Below the pieces are notes generated by a model. That model made no database searches. It was not told the DNA's origin and saw only the letters and a list, made by a program, of their open reading frames with translations. Positions 8,365 through 17,210 of a stretch of 64,000 bases of DNA are shown here, piece after piece (positions within the stretch are counted from its first letter, which is position 1; each line of letters starts with the position of its first letter). This DNA comes from Paenibacillus hamazuiensis (GTDB lineage: Bacteria > Bacillota > Bacilli > Paenibacillales > NBRC-103111): contig NZ_JALRMO010000001.1 of assembly GCF_023276405.1 (NCBI RefSeq), positions 2,542,001 through 2,606,000 of the forward strand, read 5' to 3'. The position numbers and the translations under genes were made by a program.

Positions 8365-8982
8365 ATGAAGAAATGGTACACCATCGGCATGTATATCGTG
8401 CTCCTACTCATTGTCTATATATTCAAGGATGAAATTTTGCATTGGATGCAGTATGGGGATGCGCCCGTTCTGCTTATTTTTGCGGCTGCTCTCGGTTTTA
8501 TTATCGTACCGGTCATTCCTTACAAAATAGTTATCGGCATGCTCGGGTTTATGTACGGTCCTTTGCTGGGCGCTTTGATCAGTTGGACCGCTGCTTCTGT
8601 CGCGTCTGTCATTGTTTTTTGGCTGGCACGTTACTTGTTTCAAAAGCAAGGCCGTGCTTACTTGTCCAAGTACGAGAAGCTGGAAAAGCTCCAAGCCGCT
8701 ATTGAAAAAAATCCGTTCCTGACTATTTTATTGGCTCGATTGATCCCGGTTATCCCTCAGGCTGTCGTTAATGTCATTCCTGCCATTACTTCCATTCCGG
8801 TCGTTACATTCGCCGTCGCGTCCGCACTGGGCAAAATTCCTGCCATGCTCCTGTTTGCGTTCATCGGCAGCAATCTGTTTGCCGGCACCAGCAAGCTCGT
8901 TTTGTCCGTCGGCGTGTATGTTCTTTTTTTGGCGTCCGTCTACGTCGTCTACCGCGTCTGGCTCAAGAAGCGGCTGCTTTAG
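8365..8982 (+). CDS. TVP38/TMEM64 (VTT-domain) family membrane protein
   Basis: About 205 residues and five to six helices. The VTT/SNARE-associated core is visible as GMLGFMYGPLLGALISWTAA followed by the conserved re-entrant segment (PFLTILLARLIPVIPQAVVN, then PAITSIPVVTFAVASALGKIP). The family includes DedA-like flippases and transporters; the specific substrate is unknown. The ATG at 8365 is chosen because AAGGAG lies 12 bases upstream and translation starts just before the first helix. The longer frame to 8275 adds a non-membrane N terminus without support. It appears monocistronic. Confidence 0.85.
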   Translation: MKKWYTIGMYIVLLLIVYIFKDEILHWMQYGDAPVLLIFAAALGFIIVPVIPYKIVIGMLGFMYGPLLGALISWTAASVASVIVFWLARYLFQKQGRAYLSKYEKLEKLQAAIEKNPFLTILLARLIPVIPQAVVNVIPAITSIPVVTFAVASALGKIPAMLLFAFIGSNLFAGTSKLVLSVGVYVLFLASVYVVYRVWLKKRLL

Positions 8983-9092
8983 CAGCTTTGCTTCGGGCCA
9001 ATTTTTGGTGTTGAACTGTCGTAACCCGGCAGTGTCCGTCGGGAATGATATAAAGTTCTTGTCAGTTGTTAATTTGCTCCAAGAAAAACGAC

Positions 9093-9125
9093 AAAAAAAA
9101 GACCCGGAGCCATGCACCAAGTCTT
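9093..9125 (-). terminator. Rho-independent terminator of the GH2 operon
   Basis: On the minus strand AAGACTTGG pairs with CCGGGTCTT (9099-9107 with 9117-9125, two G-U pairs), followed by T8. Confidence 0.85.
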
Positions 9126-9139
9126 TCTCCCCACGAATT

Positions 9140-10903
9140 TTACGCCAAATTGATATCCCTGATTTTTTTCAAATCTATCTTCGGCTGCCGGTATTCCGTG
9201 AGCAAACCGTTAATTTCCTGCTGCACATCGGTCGTCTGCGTGTAGCAGTAACCGCAAACATAAGGCACGTCTTTGATCGCTTGCGTAATTTCTCGATACC
9301 GCCGCAAAAATTCTTCCTCCGACTGCACCATACTGCCGTAACCCCAGCCTTTTCCGCCCTTGAAGGCAATACCCCCGTACTCACTGATGATAATCGGCTG
9401 TCCCTTGTATTCATACCCCCCGGCAAAAGCCAGTCTATGCTTGCTGAAGGAGCGCTCGTTACGTACGATCGGCTCCTTGTCCCGGTAACGGGAAGCGAAC
9501 TTCTCTCCAAACTCCTCGTAATCGTGTAGAGTAAGAATGTCCGAAACCGTGTGCTCCCATCCGTCGTTCACGACGACCGGCCTTGTCGCATCGAGCGACT
9601 TCGTCAAATGATAAATCGCCTCCGTAAATGCCTGCTGTTTACGGTCCGTAAATACTTGAGGAATTCCCCACGACTCATTGAAAGGGACCCACGTGATTAT
9701 GCACGGATGATTGTAGTGCTGGCGGACGATATCCGCCCATTCCTGTGTAAAGCTGCGCACCGCTTCATCGGAATACTCATAGGTAGCCGCCATCTCTGAC
9801 CAGACGAGCAGTCCTTTCCGATCGCACCAATACAGAAATCTCGGGTCTTCGATTTTCTGATGCTTCCTCACGCCATTGAAGCCCATCTCGAGGGTCTTGT
9901 CGATGTCCTCGATGATCGCTTCTTCGGACGGAGGCGTCAGAAGGCTTTCAGGCCAATAACCTTGATCAAGCAGCAATCGCTGATACAACGGCCGGTTGTT
10001 CAAATAGATGAACCCGTTCTCGATCGATATTTTCCGCATGCCGAAATACGAGGTAACCCGATCGACCGGCTTGTCGCCGTCGTACAAAACAAACTCCACG
10101 TCATACAGGTTCGGCTGACCCGGCTGCCACAGCATGACCCTCCACTCGTGAATGTCGCTTGTTATGTCGAGGCTCAAGCTGATCGTTTCTCGGTCGGCGA
10201 CGGCGGATACATGCTTCACGGGCTTCCCCTGGAACGAAATAGCGGTTTCGACGCGAAGACGAGGTCCTGCCGAACCGTTAATTCGATATTGGAAGTGGAC
10301 CGAGAGGGTATCGATGTCCGGCGTTATTTTCACATCCCTAATGCTCGTGTCGTTAACGAATTCCAGCCATGCGGTCTGCCAAATGCCTGTCGTTTGAGTA
10401 TACCAGCAGCCGTAGTTTTCATCCCTCCATCGTTGCTTGCCCCTCGGCTGGAAGCAGCTCAGGCTGTCTTCGATTTTTACCACGATCGTCTGTTCGTTCG
10501 CATAATCACCCAGCGCCTGCGTAATGTCGAACGAAAAGGCGGCATACCCTCCTTCATGCAGGCCGATAAACCTGCCGTTAACCCATACTTTAGTCCGGTA
10601 ATCCGCCGCCTGGAAATGGAGGACCGTTCTCTTGTCCTTATACCTCTCAGAAAGCGTTACTTTCTTCTGATACCATATGTTGCTATGATGCGCCTCTTCC
10701 CCGATACCGCTTGCTTTGCTCTCATAGCTGAAAGGAACGATAATCGTACGATCCATCGCAGCCCCGTTAAACCATTGCTGTTGCTCGCCCAGGTTGCCGT
10801 CGTCAAAACGGAAATCCCACTCCCCGTTCAAATTCATCCAATCCGCTCGGACAAACTGCGGTCTCGGGTATTCCTGCCGTACAGCCTTGTTCTCTTTACT
10901 CAT
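9140..10903 (-). CDS. Glycoside hydrolase family 2 (beta-galactosidase/beta-glucuronidase type)
   Basis: 587 residues with the three core GH2 domains: a sugar-binding jelly roll (NLNGEWDFRFDDG, then KRTVLHFQAADYRTKVWVNG), an immunoglobulin-like domain, and a TIM barrel. The acid/base Glu is E410 in VPFNESWG and the nucleophile is E508 in IIISEYGG. No signal peptide is present, so it acts in the cytoplasm on an imported oligosaccharide. It is downstream of, and co-oriented with, a binding protein and two permeases, with AGGAGG upstream of the ATG. It is much shorter than LacZ and resembles the compact GH2 enzymes of Paenibacillus. Exact substrate specificity cannot be read from sequence alone. 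Confidence 0.92.
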   Translation of the reverse strand: MSKENKAVRQEYPRPQFVRADWMNLNGEWDFRFDDGNLGEQQQWFNGAAMDRTIIVPFSYESKASGIGEEAHHSNIWYQKKVTLSERYKDKRTVLHFQAADYRTKVWVNGRFIGLHEGGYAAFSFDITQALGDYANEQTIVVKIEDSLSCFQPRGKQRWRDENYGCWYTQTTGIWQTAWLEFVNDTSIRDVKITPDIDTLSVHFQYRINGSAGPRLRVETAISFQGKPVKHVSAVADRETISLSLDITSDIHEWRVMLWQPGQPNLYDVEFVLYDGDKPVDRVTSYFGMRKISIENGFIYLNNRPLYQRLLLDQGYWPESLLTPPSEEAIIEDIDKTLEMGFNGVRKHQKIEDPRFLYWCDRKGLLVWSEMAATYEYSDEAVRSFTQEWADIVRQHYNHPCIITWVPFNESWGIPQVFTDRKQQAFTEAIYHLTKSLDATRPVVVNDGWEHTVSDILTLHDYEEFGEKFASRYRDKEPIVRNERSFSKHRLAFAGGYEYKGQPIIISEYGGIAFKGGKGWGYGSMVQSEEEFLRRYREITQAIKDVPYVCGYCYTQTTDVQQEINGLLTEYRQPKIDLKKIRDINLA

Positions 10904-10920
10904 GTCAATAACGCCTCCTC

Positions 10921-11745
10921 TTATCCTTTAATTCCGCTGAAGCTGATCCCTTTGACAATTTGTTTCTCAAACAGCAAGAACGCAATGATGACGGGGATGG
11001 AAGCGATAGCGTTAACCGTCATGGGGGTTACATAATCCACTGTATAATTCGATAGCAGCGTAGGAATACCGACTGGCAGCGTATATAGCTCCTCGCTTGT
11101 GATGGATAAATAAGGCCACAGGAAATTGTTCCACGAACCGATGAAGGTGAAGATGGCAATGGAAGACAGCGCCGGCTTGGCCAGAGGAAGGGCGATATGA
11201 CTGTAAATTTTGAAGGATCCGCCCCCGTCCATTTTTGCGCTTTCCACAAGCTCCTTGGGGACGCCGTCGAAGAAGCTTTTTAGAATAATAACCCCGAGCG
11301 GCGCAGCGATTCCCGGTAAAATAATGCCAAGGTAGCTGTCCAGCAAGTCCATTTCTTTCACCACGGCATATAACGGAATGATCGTCGCTTCTCCGGGGAT
11401 CATCAAGCCGGCGATAAAAAACAGAAAGATTGCATGTTTGTAACGAAAATCCAATTTCGAGATCGCGAAAGCGGCCAAAGAAGTGAATAGAACGGTCAGT
11501 ACCGTTTTGATAAGCGCGATAAACAAGCTATTGCCCATCCACCGGAGTATCGGCGTTTTGGCAAGCACGTTGGCGTAATTGTCGAAGGTATAAGGAGGAA
11601 GAAACCAATCTATTAATGTTTTGATCGGCGTACCCTCCGTCTTAACGGAGACGAACAGCATCCAAATCACCGGGATTAGAAAGCATACGGCAAGGCTCAA
11701 GGCAACCACTAGCAATATTCGCTGCAGCAAAGAGACCGATTTCAC
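10921..11745 (-). CDS. Carbohydrate ABC transporter permease (MalG/UgpE type)
   Basis: 274 residues, six helices, with the cytoplasmic EAA loop VPKELVESAKMDGGGSFKIY that docks on the ATPase. Translation begins at a GTG (11743-11745), with AAGGAGGAGG just upstream, and directly abuts the stop of the partner permease. It ends KGISFSGIKG, a characteristic terminus of this permease class. No ATPase gene is present, so a shared MsmX-type ATPase elsewhere is likely (inference). Confidence 0.93.
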   Translation of the reverse strand: MKSVSLLQRILLVVALSLAVCFLIPVIWMLFVSVKTEGTPIKTLIDWFLPPYTFDNYANVLAKTPILRWMGNSLFIALIKTVLTVLFTSLAAFAISKLDFRYKHAIFLFFIAGLMIPGEATIIPLYAVVKEMDLLDSYLGIILPGIAAPLGVIILKSFFDGVPKELVESAKMDGGGSFKIYSHIALPLAKPALSSIAIFTFIGSWNNFLWPYLSITSEELYTLPVGIPTLLSNYTVDYVTPMTVNAIASIPVIIAFLLFEKQIVKGISFSGIKG

Positions 11746-12621
11746 CTAAACCTCCTCCTTTGGCCTTAGCTTGAGTTGGATAAAGGAGAGCACGAGCAAT
11801 ATGACAAACAACGCGTAAGACATCGTAGCTGCATAGCCCAAATCGTTATTTTTAAAGCCGGTTTCATATATGTATTGGATGATAGGCCTTGTTTTCGTCC
11901 CGGGCCCCCCTCTGGTAATAAGCCAAATTTGCGAGAACACCTTGTAGGAGGCAATGATTTGCAGAAGTAAAATGACCCGGGTGATCGGCGCAAGGAGAGG
12001 CAGCGTCACATTCCAGAACAACTGACCGTCCGTCGCTCCGTCAATTGTTCCCGCCTCGTACAAATAATCCGGGATTTCCTGCAAGGAAGCCAGGTACAGA
12101 ATCATATTGAAGCCGACCGTCCACCATAACGTTACGCCTATAATGGATACCCACGCGAGATTTCTGTCTGCCAGCCAAAACGGCTCCGCCTTACTCCCCA
12201 TCAGATGAAGCAGAGAATTCACAAAACCCGTGTAAGGCTGCAGCATAAAGATGGCCAAGAAAGAGATAACGGAGACCGATAAAATGCTAGGCAAAAAGAA
12301 GCTGCTGCGGAGAAATGTCCGGAACCTCGTTCTCATGTTGGCGAAAAGCGCCAAAACTAAAGCCAGTACAACCATCCCTGGAGTCGATAACAACACGAAC
12401 AGGGTAGTGTTCCATAATGCCTCCCAAAACTGCCGGTCTTTGAACATAGCCGAATAGTTGGCAAATCCTATATAATCCATCTGTCTAATCAGCGTCCATT
12501 GATAGAGGCTCATCTGCAAGCCTTTCAACATAGGATAGACCGTAAACCATGCATAGACGACAAAAAAAGGAAGAAGAAACGGAACAGCCTTTACATCCCC
12601 TATCAGTTTCTTGCTCTTCAT
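11746..12621 (-). CDS. Carbohydrate ABC transporter permease (MalF/UgpA type)
   Basis: 291 residues, six helices, EAA loop IPDYLYEAGTIDGATDGQLF. It is partner to the downstream MalG-type permease. The TLPLLAPITR segment after the EAA loop is typical of CUT1 sugar importers. It is separated from the binding-protein gene by a stem-loop at 12643-12675 that probably reduces read-through, leaving the binding protein in excess. Confidence 0.93.
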   Translation of the reverse strand: MKSKKLIGDVKAVPFLLPFFVVYAWFTVYPMLKGLQMSLYQWTLIRQMDYIGFANYSAMFKDRQFWEALWNTTLFVLLSTPGMVVLALVLALFANMRTRFRTFLRSSFFLPSILSVSVISFLAIFMLQPYTGFVNSLLHLMGSKAEPFWLADRNLAWVSIIGVTLWWTVGFNMILYLASLQEIPDYLYEAGTIDGATDGQLFWNVTLPLLAPITRVILLLQIIASYKVFSQIWLITRGGPGTKTRPIIQYIYETGFKNNDLGYAATMSYALFVILLVLSFIQLKLRPKEEV

Positions 12622-12642
12622 TGCGCACCTCTCTCACAAGAT

Positions 12643-12675
12643 CCAAAAGAAGCCCGAAGGAAGCCTTCGAGCTTC
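12643..12675 (-). terminator. Intercistronic stem-loop / partial terminator
   Basis: On the minus strand GAAGC-T-CGAAGG pairs with CCTTCG-G-GCTTC (12649-12675), followed by TTTT. It lies between the binding protein and permease genes, a usual place for an attenuating or mRNA-stabilising hairpin. Confidence 0.65.
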
Positions 12676-12699
12676 CGGACGTAAGATTTCGTCAGTCGA

Positions 12700-13992
12700 T
12701 TACTTAATGACCACCTTCATTTCCTCCAGCATTTTCTTAAAGGCGTCTTCAGTCGGAACGCTGTTATTCCAGATCGTATCCAAGTTGCGGATGATAACGG
12801 TTTTGAGCGCCCAGTTATAGGCCGACGGTTTGTTGAAAGCAACGGTATCTGCCACGGAAACATAATCACTTCGATAAGGCAGCTTCTTGAACTCCGCATC
12901 GTCGACGATTTTGGCTTTCGCCGGGATATGTCCGGCCTTAGCCCATACATGACCGTGATCGGCAATATAGTTCATAAAGGCGAGTGCCGCTTTTTGTCTA
13001 TTTTGATCCGGTTTCTTCTGAATCGGGAGGATCAGCGTATGGGAATCTCCCCACGTAGCCTGCTTGTCGAAAAATTTAGGGATCGGCATGACGCCGAATT
13101 CCAGTCCATTCGTCTGCTCCATCGTGCCGGTGTTCCATACTCCCGACATGAAAAATCCCGCATTGCCCGCCTGGAACGATTTAGTGAAATTTTCAAGATT
13201 CAGCGGGATGACTTGCTGCTTGTGGTACAAATCTTTAATATAATCGGCTGCTTGAACCGCCTTTGCCATGTCGATCGAAGGCGTTTTCAAATCATCGGCT
13301 ATCACGTCCTTCCCGCCGAGCTGATGATAAAGCGCCCACCAAAGGCGATATGGATCGTCTCCTTTGCTTGGGAAGGCGAATGCCATCTGGTTGCTTTGCA
13401 AACTGGACTTCAGCTTCACAGCGAAATCGACAAAACCTTGCGCAGATTGGGTCATGATCGGTTTACCTTTGTCATCCAGCAAGCCTGCTTGCTTCAGCAT
13501 CGTTTTGTTATAAAAAAAGACGAAGGGGTGCGTATCGATAGGAATGGCATAATGCTTGCCGTTCAGCATGGTAGCGCTCAAAATGTTTTGATTAAACGTA
13601 CTCCAATCCTGGTTCGTTACCTTGACTATCGGATCCAGCTCGCTAACGACGCCTTGTTTAATCAGCTCCGGAAGTTTGGACGTATGGGAAACGCCGATAT
13701 CCGGCCCATTGCCGGATGATACGCCGGTAATTAGCTTGGTGTAATATTCTCCCCATTCCAGCTTCACATTTTTGATCTGGATATTCGGATTTTCTTTGTT
13801 AAAGGAATCGATCATCTGCTGCATAAAATCTCCGTCGCCCCCACTGAATAAAGACCAGAACACCAGCTCAACCTTTTCGTTCGAGGAAGGCGGCTTATTG
13901 TCCCCTTCCGCGGTTTTTGTGCCGGATGTACAAGCTGCAAGCAAACTAATGACAAGAATCAGCGACAATAACAATGAAAGCCCTTTCTTCAA
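12700..13992 (-). CDS. Sugar ABC transporter substrate-binding lipoprotein
   Basis: 430 residues, CUT1-type extracellular binding protein (bacterial SBP family 1). The lipoprotein signal is MKKGLSLLLSLILVISLLAAC with Cys21 as lipidation site, then a Ser/Gly/Lys linker. FWSLFSGGDGDFMQQMIDSF is the conserved first strand of the family. The start is taken as TTG at 13992, with GGGGAG eight bases upstream; the GTG at 14001 is only one base from that site. It is the first gene of the transporter/GH2 unit. Confidence 0.92.
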   Translation of the reverse strand: MKKGLSLLLSLILVISLLAACTSGTKTAEGDNKPPSSNEKVELVFWSLFSGGDGDFMQQMIDSFNKENPNIQIKNVKLEWGEYYTKLITGVSSGNGPDIGVSHTSKLPELIKQGVVSELDPIVKVTNQDWSTFNQNILSATMLNGKHYAIPIDTHPFVFFYNKTMLKQAGLLDDKGKPIMTQSAQGFVDFAVKLKSSLQSNQMAFAFPSKGDDPYRLWWALYHQLGGKDVIADDLKTPSIDMAKAVQAADYIKDLYHKQQVIPLNLENFTKSFQAGNAGFFMSGVWNTGTMEQTNGLEFGVMPIPKFFDKQATWGDSHTLILPIQKKPDQNRQKAALAFMNYIADHGHVWAKAGHIPAKAKIVDDAEFKKLPYRSDYVSVADTVAFNKPSAYNWALKTVIIRNLDTIWNNSVPTEDAFKKMLEEMKVVIK

Positions 13993-14052
13993 TGAACACA
14001 CTCCCCTTCATCATAGTGTTCCATTCGCTTCCGAAACATGTTCTTTGTTTCA

Positions 14053-14069
14053 TTACAATATTTATGTAA
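14053..14069. promoter_or_regulatory. Candidate operator upstream of the sugar transporter genes
   Basis: TTACA-N7-TGTAA inverted repeat about 60 bases upstream of the binding-protein start. It could be the target of the ArsR-like regulator encoded just upstream. The arms are only five bases, so chance occurrence is possible. The remainder of 13993-14214 shows no credible gene. Confidence 0.35.
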
Positions 14070-14214
14070 CGATAGGTCAGAGAATGCCATCTATTCTCAT
14101 TTCGATCAGCTGAGTATCGGGGAAACCATGCGGATGCTATCCGCTTATTTTCATCTGTCGTTGGATCATTTGATACGACATTTTTGTAATGAATGGACAA
14201 CTTGTATCGCCGCG

Positions 14215-14244
14215 CAAAAAAGAGACTACCAGCGGTAATCTCTT
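14215..14244 (-). terminator. Rho-independent terminator of the ArsR-like regulator
   Basis: On the minus strand AAGAGATTACC pairs with GGTAGTCTCTT around a GCT loop (14220-14244, 11 bp with one G-U), followed by T6. Confidence 0.88.
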
Positions 14245-14258
14245 GAAAACATCCGTAT

Positions 14259-15182
14259 TCACTCTATGTAGGATACTTTCATTTTGATATCCTGATCAAA
14301 GTCTCCGAACTGTTTGCCAAACAAGTTAATGCCGCCCTTATGGACTGCATTCGATTTTACCCCTATCTTGAACGTAATAAAATCGCCTTGCGAAAGCTTC
14401 AAATCCGCGACGTTAACAGTCGAAATAGGGACATCGTCAATAGAAGACTTGGATTTATCGATTTTCCACGTTTTTAGCATTCCGTACTGCGTGTTGTGTT
14501 CGGACCACCAGGCCGGATTCAATTGTCCTCTCCGGTCTCCGAAATCCCCGGGACACGTCCACGTTCCGATTTCCAAGTCATTGACCCATACCGTAATATC
14601 CGACGGCCAGTCGTTATCATAGCTTGGAGCTTCCGAGCAAAGCTCCAGGCTGAATTGCAGCGATTCGATCCCGGACTTGTTGGATACTCCAAGCGGAAAT
14701 TTGTACTGAACATATCCTTTGCGGAACCAGATCAGCTGTGCCGTTGCCCGGTTGGGATGAAAGAAACTGGAGGGGCTATCCTCAGGAATAATCATTTGCA
14801 AGGCATTGGCCATCCCGCATGTCGGGTACACCTCGCAATCGACAAACTGCCCTACTGGCATGTCAATTTCGTAGGTCATCCTACCGCTTTGCAAAAAAGT
14901 GCCGGGATTCAAGTTAATATGGACGTCATGAAAGCTTCTGCTGCATACTTTCATAACCCCCCGGATGCCGGGCTGTAATTCGGTCAAAATCAGACCGGCC
15001 TTTTCCAAGATGCGAATATGAGAGGCGGCCGTCGATACCGGGATTTGGATCGATTCCGCGATCTCAATAATGTTCATGTTTCTCGTATTCAGTAATTGAA
15101 GGATGCTGATCCGAACCTCGGAAGACAAAGCGTGAGCGACTTTCGCCAGCTCATCCGGCTTACTTATGTCCAAATTAAGCAT
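14259..15182 (-). CDS. ArsR-like winged-helix regulator with large C-terminal domain
   Basis: 307 residues. Residues ~8-85 form a winged helix (LAKVAHALSSEVRISILQLL, IIEIAESIQIPVSTAASHI with a recognition helix, RILEKAGLI). The remaining ~220 residues are a beta-rich domain with several Trp and Cys residues (VDCEVYPTCGM) of a type found in Paenibacillus regulators next to glycosidase and transporter genes; it probably senses a sugar or its derivative (inference). It lies immediately upstream of the binding-protein/permease/GH2 unit in the same direction but is separated by a terminator. Its ATG overlaps by eight bases the end of a broken upstream gene. Confidence 0.85.
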   Translation of the reverse strand: MLNLDISKPDELAKVAHALSSEVRISILQLLNTRNMNIIEIAESIQIPVSTAASHIRILEKAGLILTELQPGIRGVMKVCSRSFHDVHINLNPGTFLQSGRMTYEIDMPVGQFVDCEVYPTCGMANALQMIIPEDSPSSFFHPNRATAQLIWFRKGYVQYKFPLGVSNKSGIESLQFSLELCSEAPSYDNDWPSDITVWVNDLEIGTWTCPGDFGDRRGQLNPAWWSEHNTQYGMLKTWKIDKSKSSIDDVPISTVNVADLKLSQGDFITFKIGVKSNAVHKGGINLFGKQFGDFDQDIKMKVSYIE

Positions 15183-15298
15183 AGATACCTAAGGTTGCAG
15201 GGAATAACTCAAAATAGCGAGGATGAATGAAGTGACCTGTCCTACCTTTGGTTCCATCATGATCCACAAAAACGGCTTGATCTGTGCGCAAACTAACC
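15175..15298 (-). pseudogene. C-terminal fragment of an interrupted gene
   Basis: The minus strand reads GVSLRTDQAVFVDHDGTKGR, then TGHFIHPRYFELFPATLGIYA and a TAA at 15175-15177, overlapping the regulator start by eight bases. Such overlap is typical of operon genes. Upstream of about 15298 the frame passes into the hairpin and leader of the IS110 element. The N-terminal part is not found on the far side of the element. The family is not recognised. Confidence 0.45.
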
Positions 15299-15316
15299 CC
15301 TCCCTTGTATACTAAG

Positions 15317-15368
15317 AGCAGCTCAATGATCGGTTTACATAATATCCGATCTTGAGGTGCTTTTTTTA
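15317..15368 (+). terminator. Strong hairpin with T7 run at the left edge of the IS110 region
   Basis: AGCA-CTCAA-GATCGG pairs with CCGATC-TTGAG-TGCT (with small bulges), followed by TTTTTTT. In the plus direction it would terminate transcription entering the insertion element. No plus-strand gene precedes it, so it may be part of the element. Confidence 0.6.
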
Positions 15369-15379
15369 AATGCTGCTCC

Positions 15380-15790
15380 TTGAAAATTGAATAATGCATC
15401 ACTTTACTATGGTGGATGTGGACGTAGCCCAAGCGAAGGCGCGGGAGGCTTATGTTTTCACAGCCAACGTAGCAAATTTATTCGACTGGGTGCTTTACGA
15501 TCCTGGGGTGTCTTTGGGAAAATAGCCAATAGGTGTTACCGACGGGAATGTTCCTTGCCCCCCTGTTGACCTTGCTTTCATGCGGGTTCTTCCAATTTAG
15601 AGTGTTCCCTTGGCCTCTTCCGTATTTTCCTACACGCTGACTGTTTCCCGGGCGTTCCCGTCCCTTCCGCATAGCAGAGGAAGGAAAGTGCACCGACGGG
15701 CCCCGGTGTATTCCTATAGCTCGCAAGGCTGTTAGCGGAGAGTTTCCCAAGGACATCCCAGGACCGTAAACACCGAGTCCCTTACGAAAG
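15380..15790 (+). ncRNA. Candidate bridge-RNA-bearing leader of the IS110 element
   Basis: There is no credible ORF in this GC-rich segment directly upstream of the transposase. It contains several possible stems, e.g. CCTTCC...GGAAGG (about 15662-15687) and CCCGTC...GACGGG around it. IS110 elements of the classical group encode a bridge RNA with target- and donor-binding loops in this position. The loops themselves cannot be assigned without the element's true ends. Confidence 0.4.
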
Positions 15791-15802
15791 GAGGTGTACC
15801 CT

Positions 15803-17053
15803 ATGCCCAGCATCTTATTTGTCGGGATCGATGTAAGCAGCAAGAACAACGTAGTCTGTTGCCTGCCGGAAGGTGATGTCCACAAACCTCTGAGCCGGTT
15901 TACCGTCACCAATGATGAACCCGGCGTGATGATCTTTCAGGAGAGGATCAAGGCGCTGATGAGCAAGCACGGGTTGACGCATATTCGTTTCGGACTCGAA
16001 GCTACAGGCCCTTTTTCCAGTCATCTGGCCCGTTACTTGCAAAGCGTTCTGACCTTCGAACCTTATGAGCATGCCGTCTACGTCTTCAACCCGAGTCTGA
16101 TTAAGGAGTTCAAGAAAGCTCACTTTCTGTACGCCCCAAAAAACGACAGGGTAGACGCCTGGTTCATCGCCGCGAAGCTCCGATCCGGTCATCTACCCCG
16201 TGCCTACACGTGGAGCGAGTCCATGGCCGCCCTACAGCGCCTGACGAGAACCCGTTTCCACGTTGTACATACTTTGACACGGGAGACCAATTTCCTGCTG
16301 ACCAACTTATTTTTAAAGTTCAGCAGTTATGCCAGCGGACCTTTCCGGCACAAGACGTCGGCGACCAGCTTGGCTGTCATCGAGGAATTTGCCAGTGTCG
16401 AAGACATTATTCACATGTCCGTCGAAGACTTGATGGCCTTTGTGATGGAGCGCGGCCGGAATCAGTTTGAGAACCCGGAGGAAGTGGCTTTGGCGCTGCA
16501 AAAAGCGGCGCGCTCCTCCTACCGCCTGCCAAAGGCCATGGCGGATGCTGTCAACTTTGCGATGGCTTCCAACATTCGCATCATCCGATCTTTACAGGAA
16601 CAAGCCAAATCACTGCAAAAAGCGATTGAAGATCATTTGGCGTCCATTCCGCAGACCCTCACTTCGGTCCCCGGAATGGGCCCCATCTTCGCGGCGGGCA
16701 TCCTCTCCGAGATCGGAGACATTGGGCGCTTTCCTAGCCATATGAAACTGGCCAAATACGCCGGACTTGCATGGACAGAAAACCAATCGGGTAACTTTAA
16801 AGGCGTTGAATCTCGGCTTATTAAGTCCGGCAACCGCTACTTGAAGTATTACTTCACAGAAGCAGCAAAGAGTGTCCAGGTGCACGACACTATATTTGCG
16901 CAATATTACAGCCACAAGAAAGCGGAGCCGGCTAAATACGCCGAAAAACGTGCCCTTGCGCTTACAGCTCGTAAGTTGGTGCGGTTGGTCGATCATCTGC
17001 TGCGAACCAACCGACTCTACGAACCCCAGGAGGTGATCCGACAAGAAGCTTAG
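15803..17053 (+). CDS. IS110-family transposase (bridge-RNA-guided recombinase)
   Basis: 416 residues. The N-terminal RuvC-like DEDD domain has VGIDVSSKNN (first Asp), GLEATGPFS (Glu) and KNDRVDAWF (Asp/Asp). A coiled-coil linker follows, then the C-terminal Tnp domain with SVPGMGPIFAAGILSEIGDI and the serine motif SGNRYLK. The start is ATG at 15803, with AAAGGAGG eight bases upstream; an in-frame GTG at 15794 overlaps that site. The gene appears intact. Confidence 0.93.
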   Translation: MPSILFVGIDVSSKNNVVCCLPEGDVHKPLSRFTVTNDEPGVMIFQERIKALMSKHGLTHIRFGLEATGPFSSHLARYLQSVLTFEPYEHAVYVFNPSLIKEFKKAHFLYAPKNDRVDAWFIAAKLRSGHLPRAYTWSESMAALQRLTRTRFHVVHTLTRETNFLLTNLFLKFSSYASGPFRHKTSATSLAVIEEFASVEDIIHMSVEDLMAFVMERGRNQFENPEEVALALQKAARSSYRLPKAMADAVNFAMASNIRIIRSLQEQAKSLQKAIEDHLASIPQTLTSVPGMGPIFAAGILSEIGDIGRFPSHMKLAKYAGLAWTENQSGNFKGVESRLIKSGNRYLKYYFTEAAKSVQVHDTIFAQYYSHKKAEPAKYAEKRALALTARKLVRLVDHLLRTNRLYEPQEVIRQEA

Positions 17054-17210
17054 ACATAGATCCCTAGAAAAATCCACCTATTTCCATTATTAGACATGGT
17101 ATTATTTACCATTTGATATAGTGGTAGGGTGGGTCTGATTTGGTGTTGCCTTTTTTCGGGTCACCTCCTAAAAAGGTTCGGAGCGAAAAATGTTATGTTA
17201 ACAAAGGGGC

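Larger units (their letters stand above)
15300..17100 (+). mobile_element. IS110-family insertion sequence (ends approximate)
   Basis: A DEDD/Ser transposase gene is preceded by about 400 bases of structured non-coding sequence. IS110 elements lack terminal inverted repeats, so the exact ends cannot be set from one copy. The left boundary lies near the point where the broken upstream gene loses its frame (about 15300). The right boundary lies somewhere after the transposase stop, before the AT-rich segment at 17100-17400. Confidence 0.75.

Noticed and set aside
9860-11035. 391-residue plus-strand frame opposite the GH2 gene
   Set aside because: Shadow frame of a gene with clear catalytic motifs; no homology pattern.
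13946-14238. Short frames in both directions between the ArsR-like regulator and binding-protein gene
   Set aside because: No ribosome binding sites or family similarity; the region holds the promoter and terminator.
15478-15912. 144-residue minus-strand frame in the IS110 leader
   Set aside because: Pro/Arg/Gly-rich composition, no recognisable domain and overlap with the transposase start; it is better explained as structured leader.
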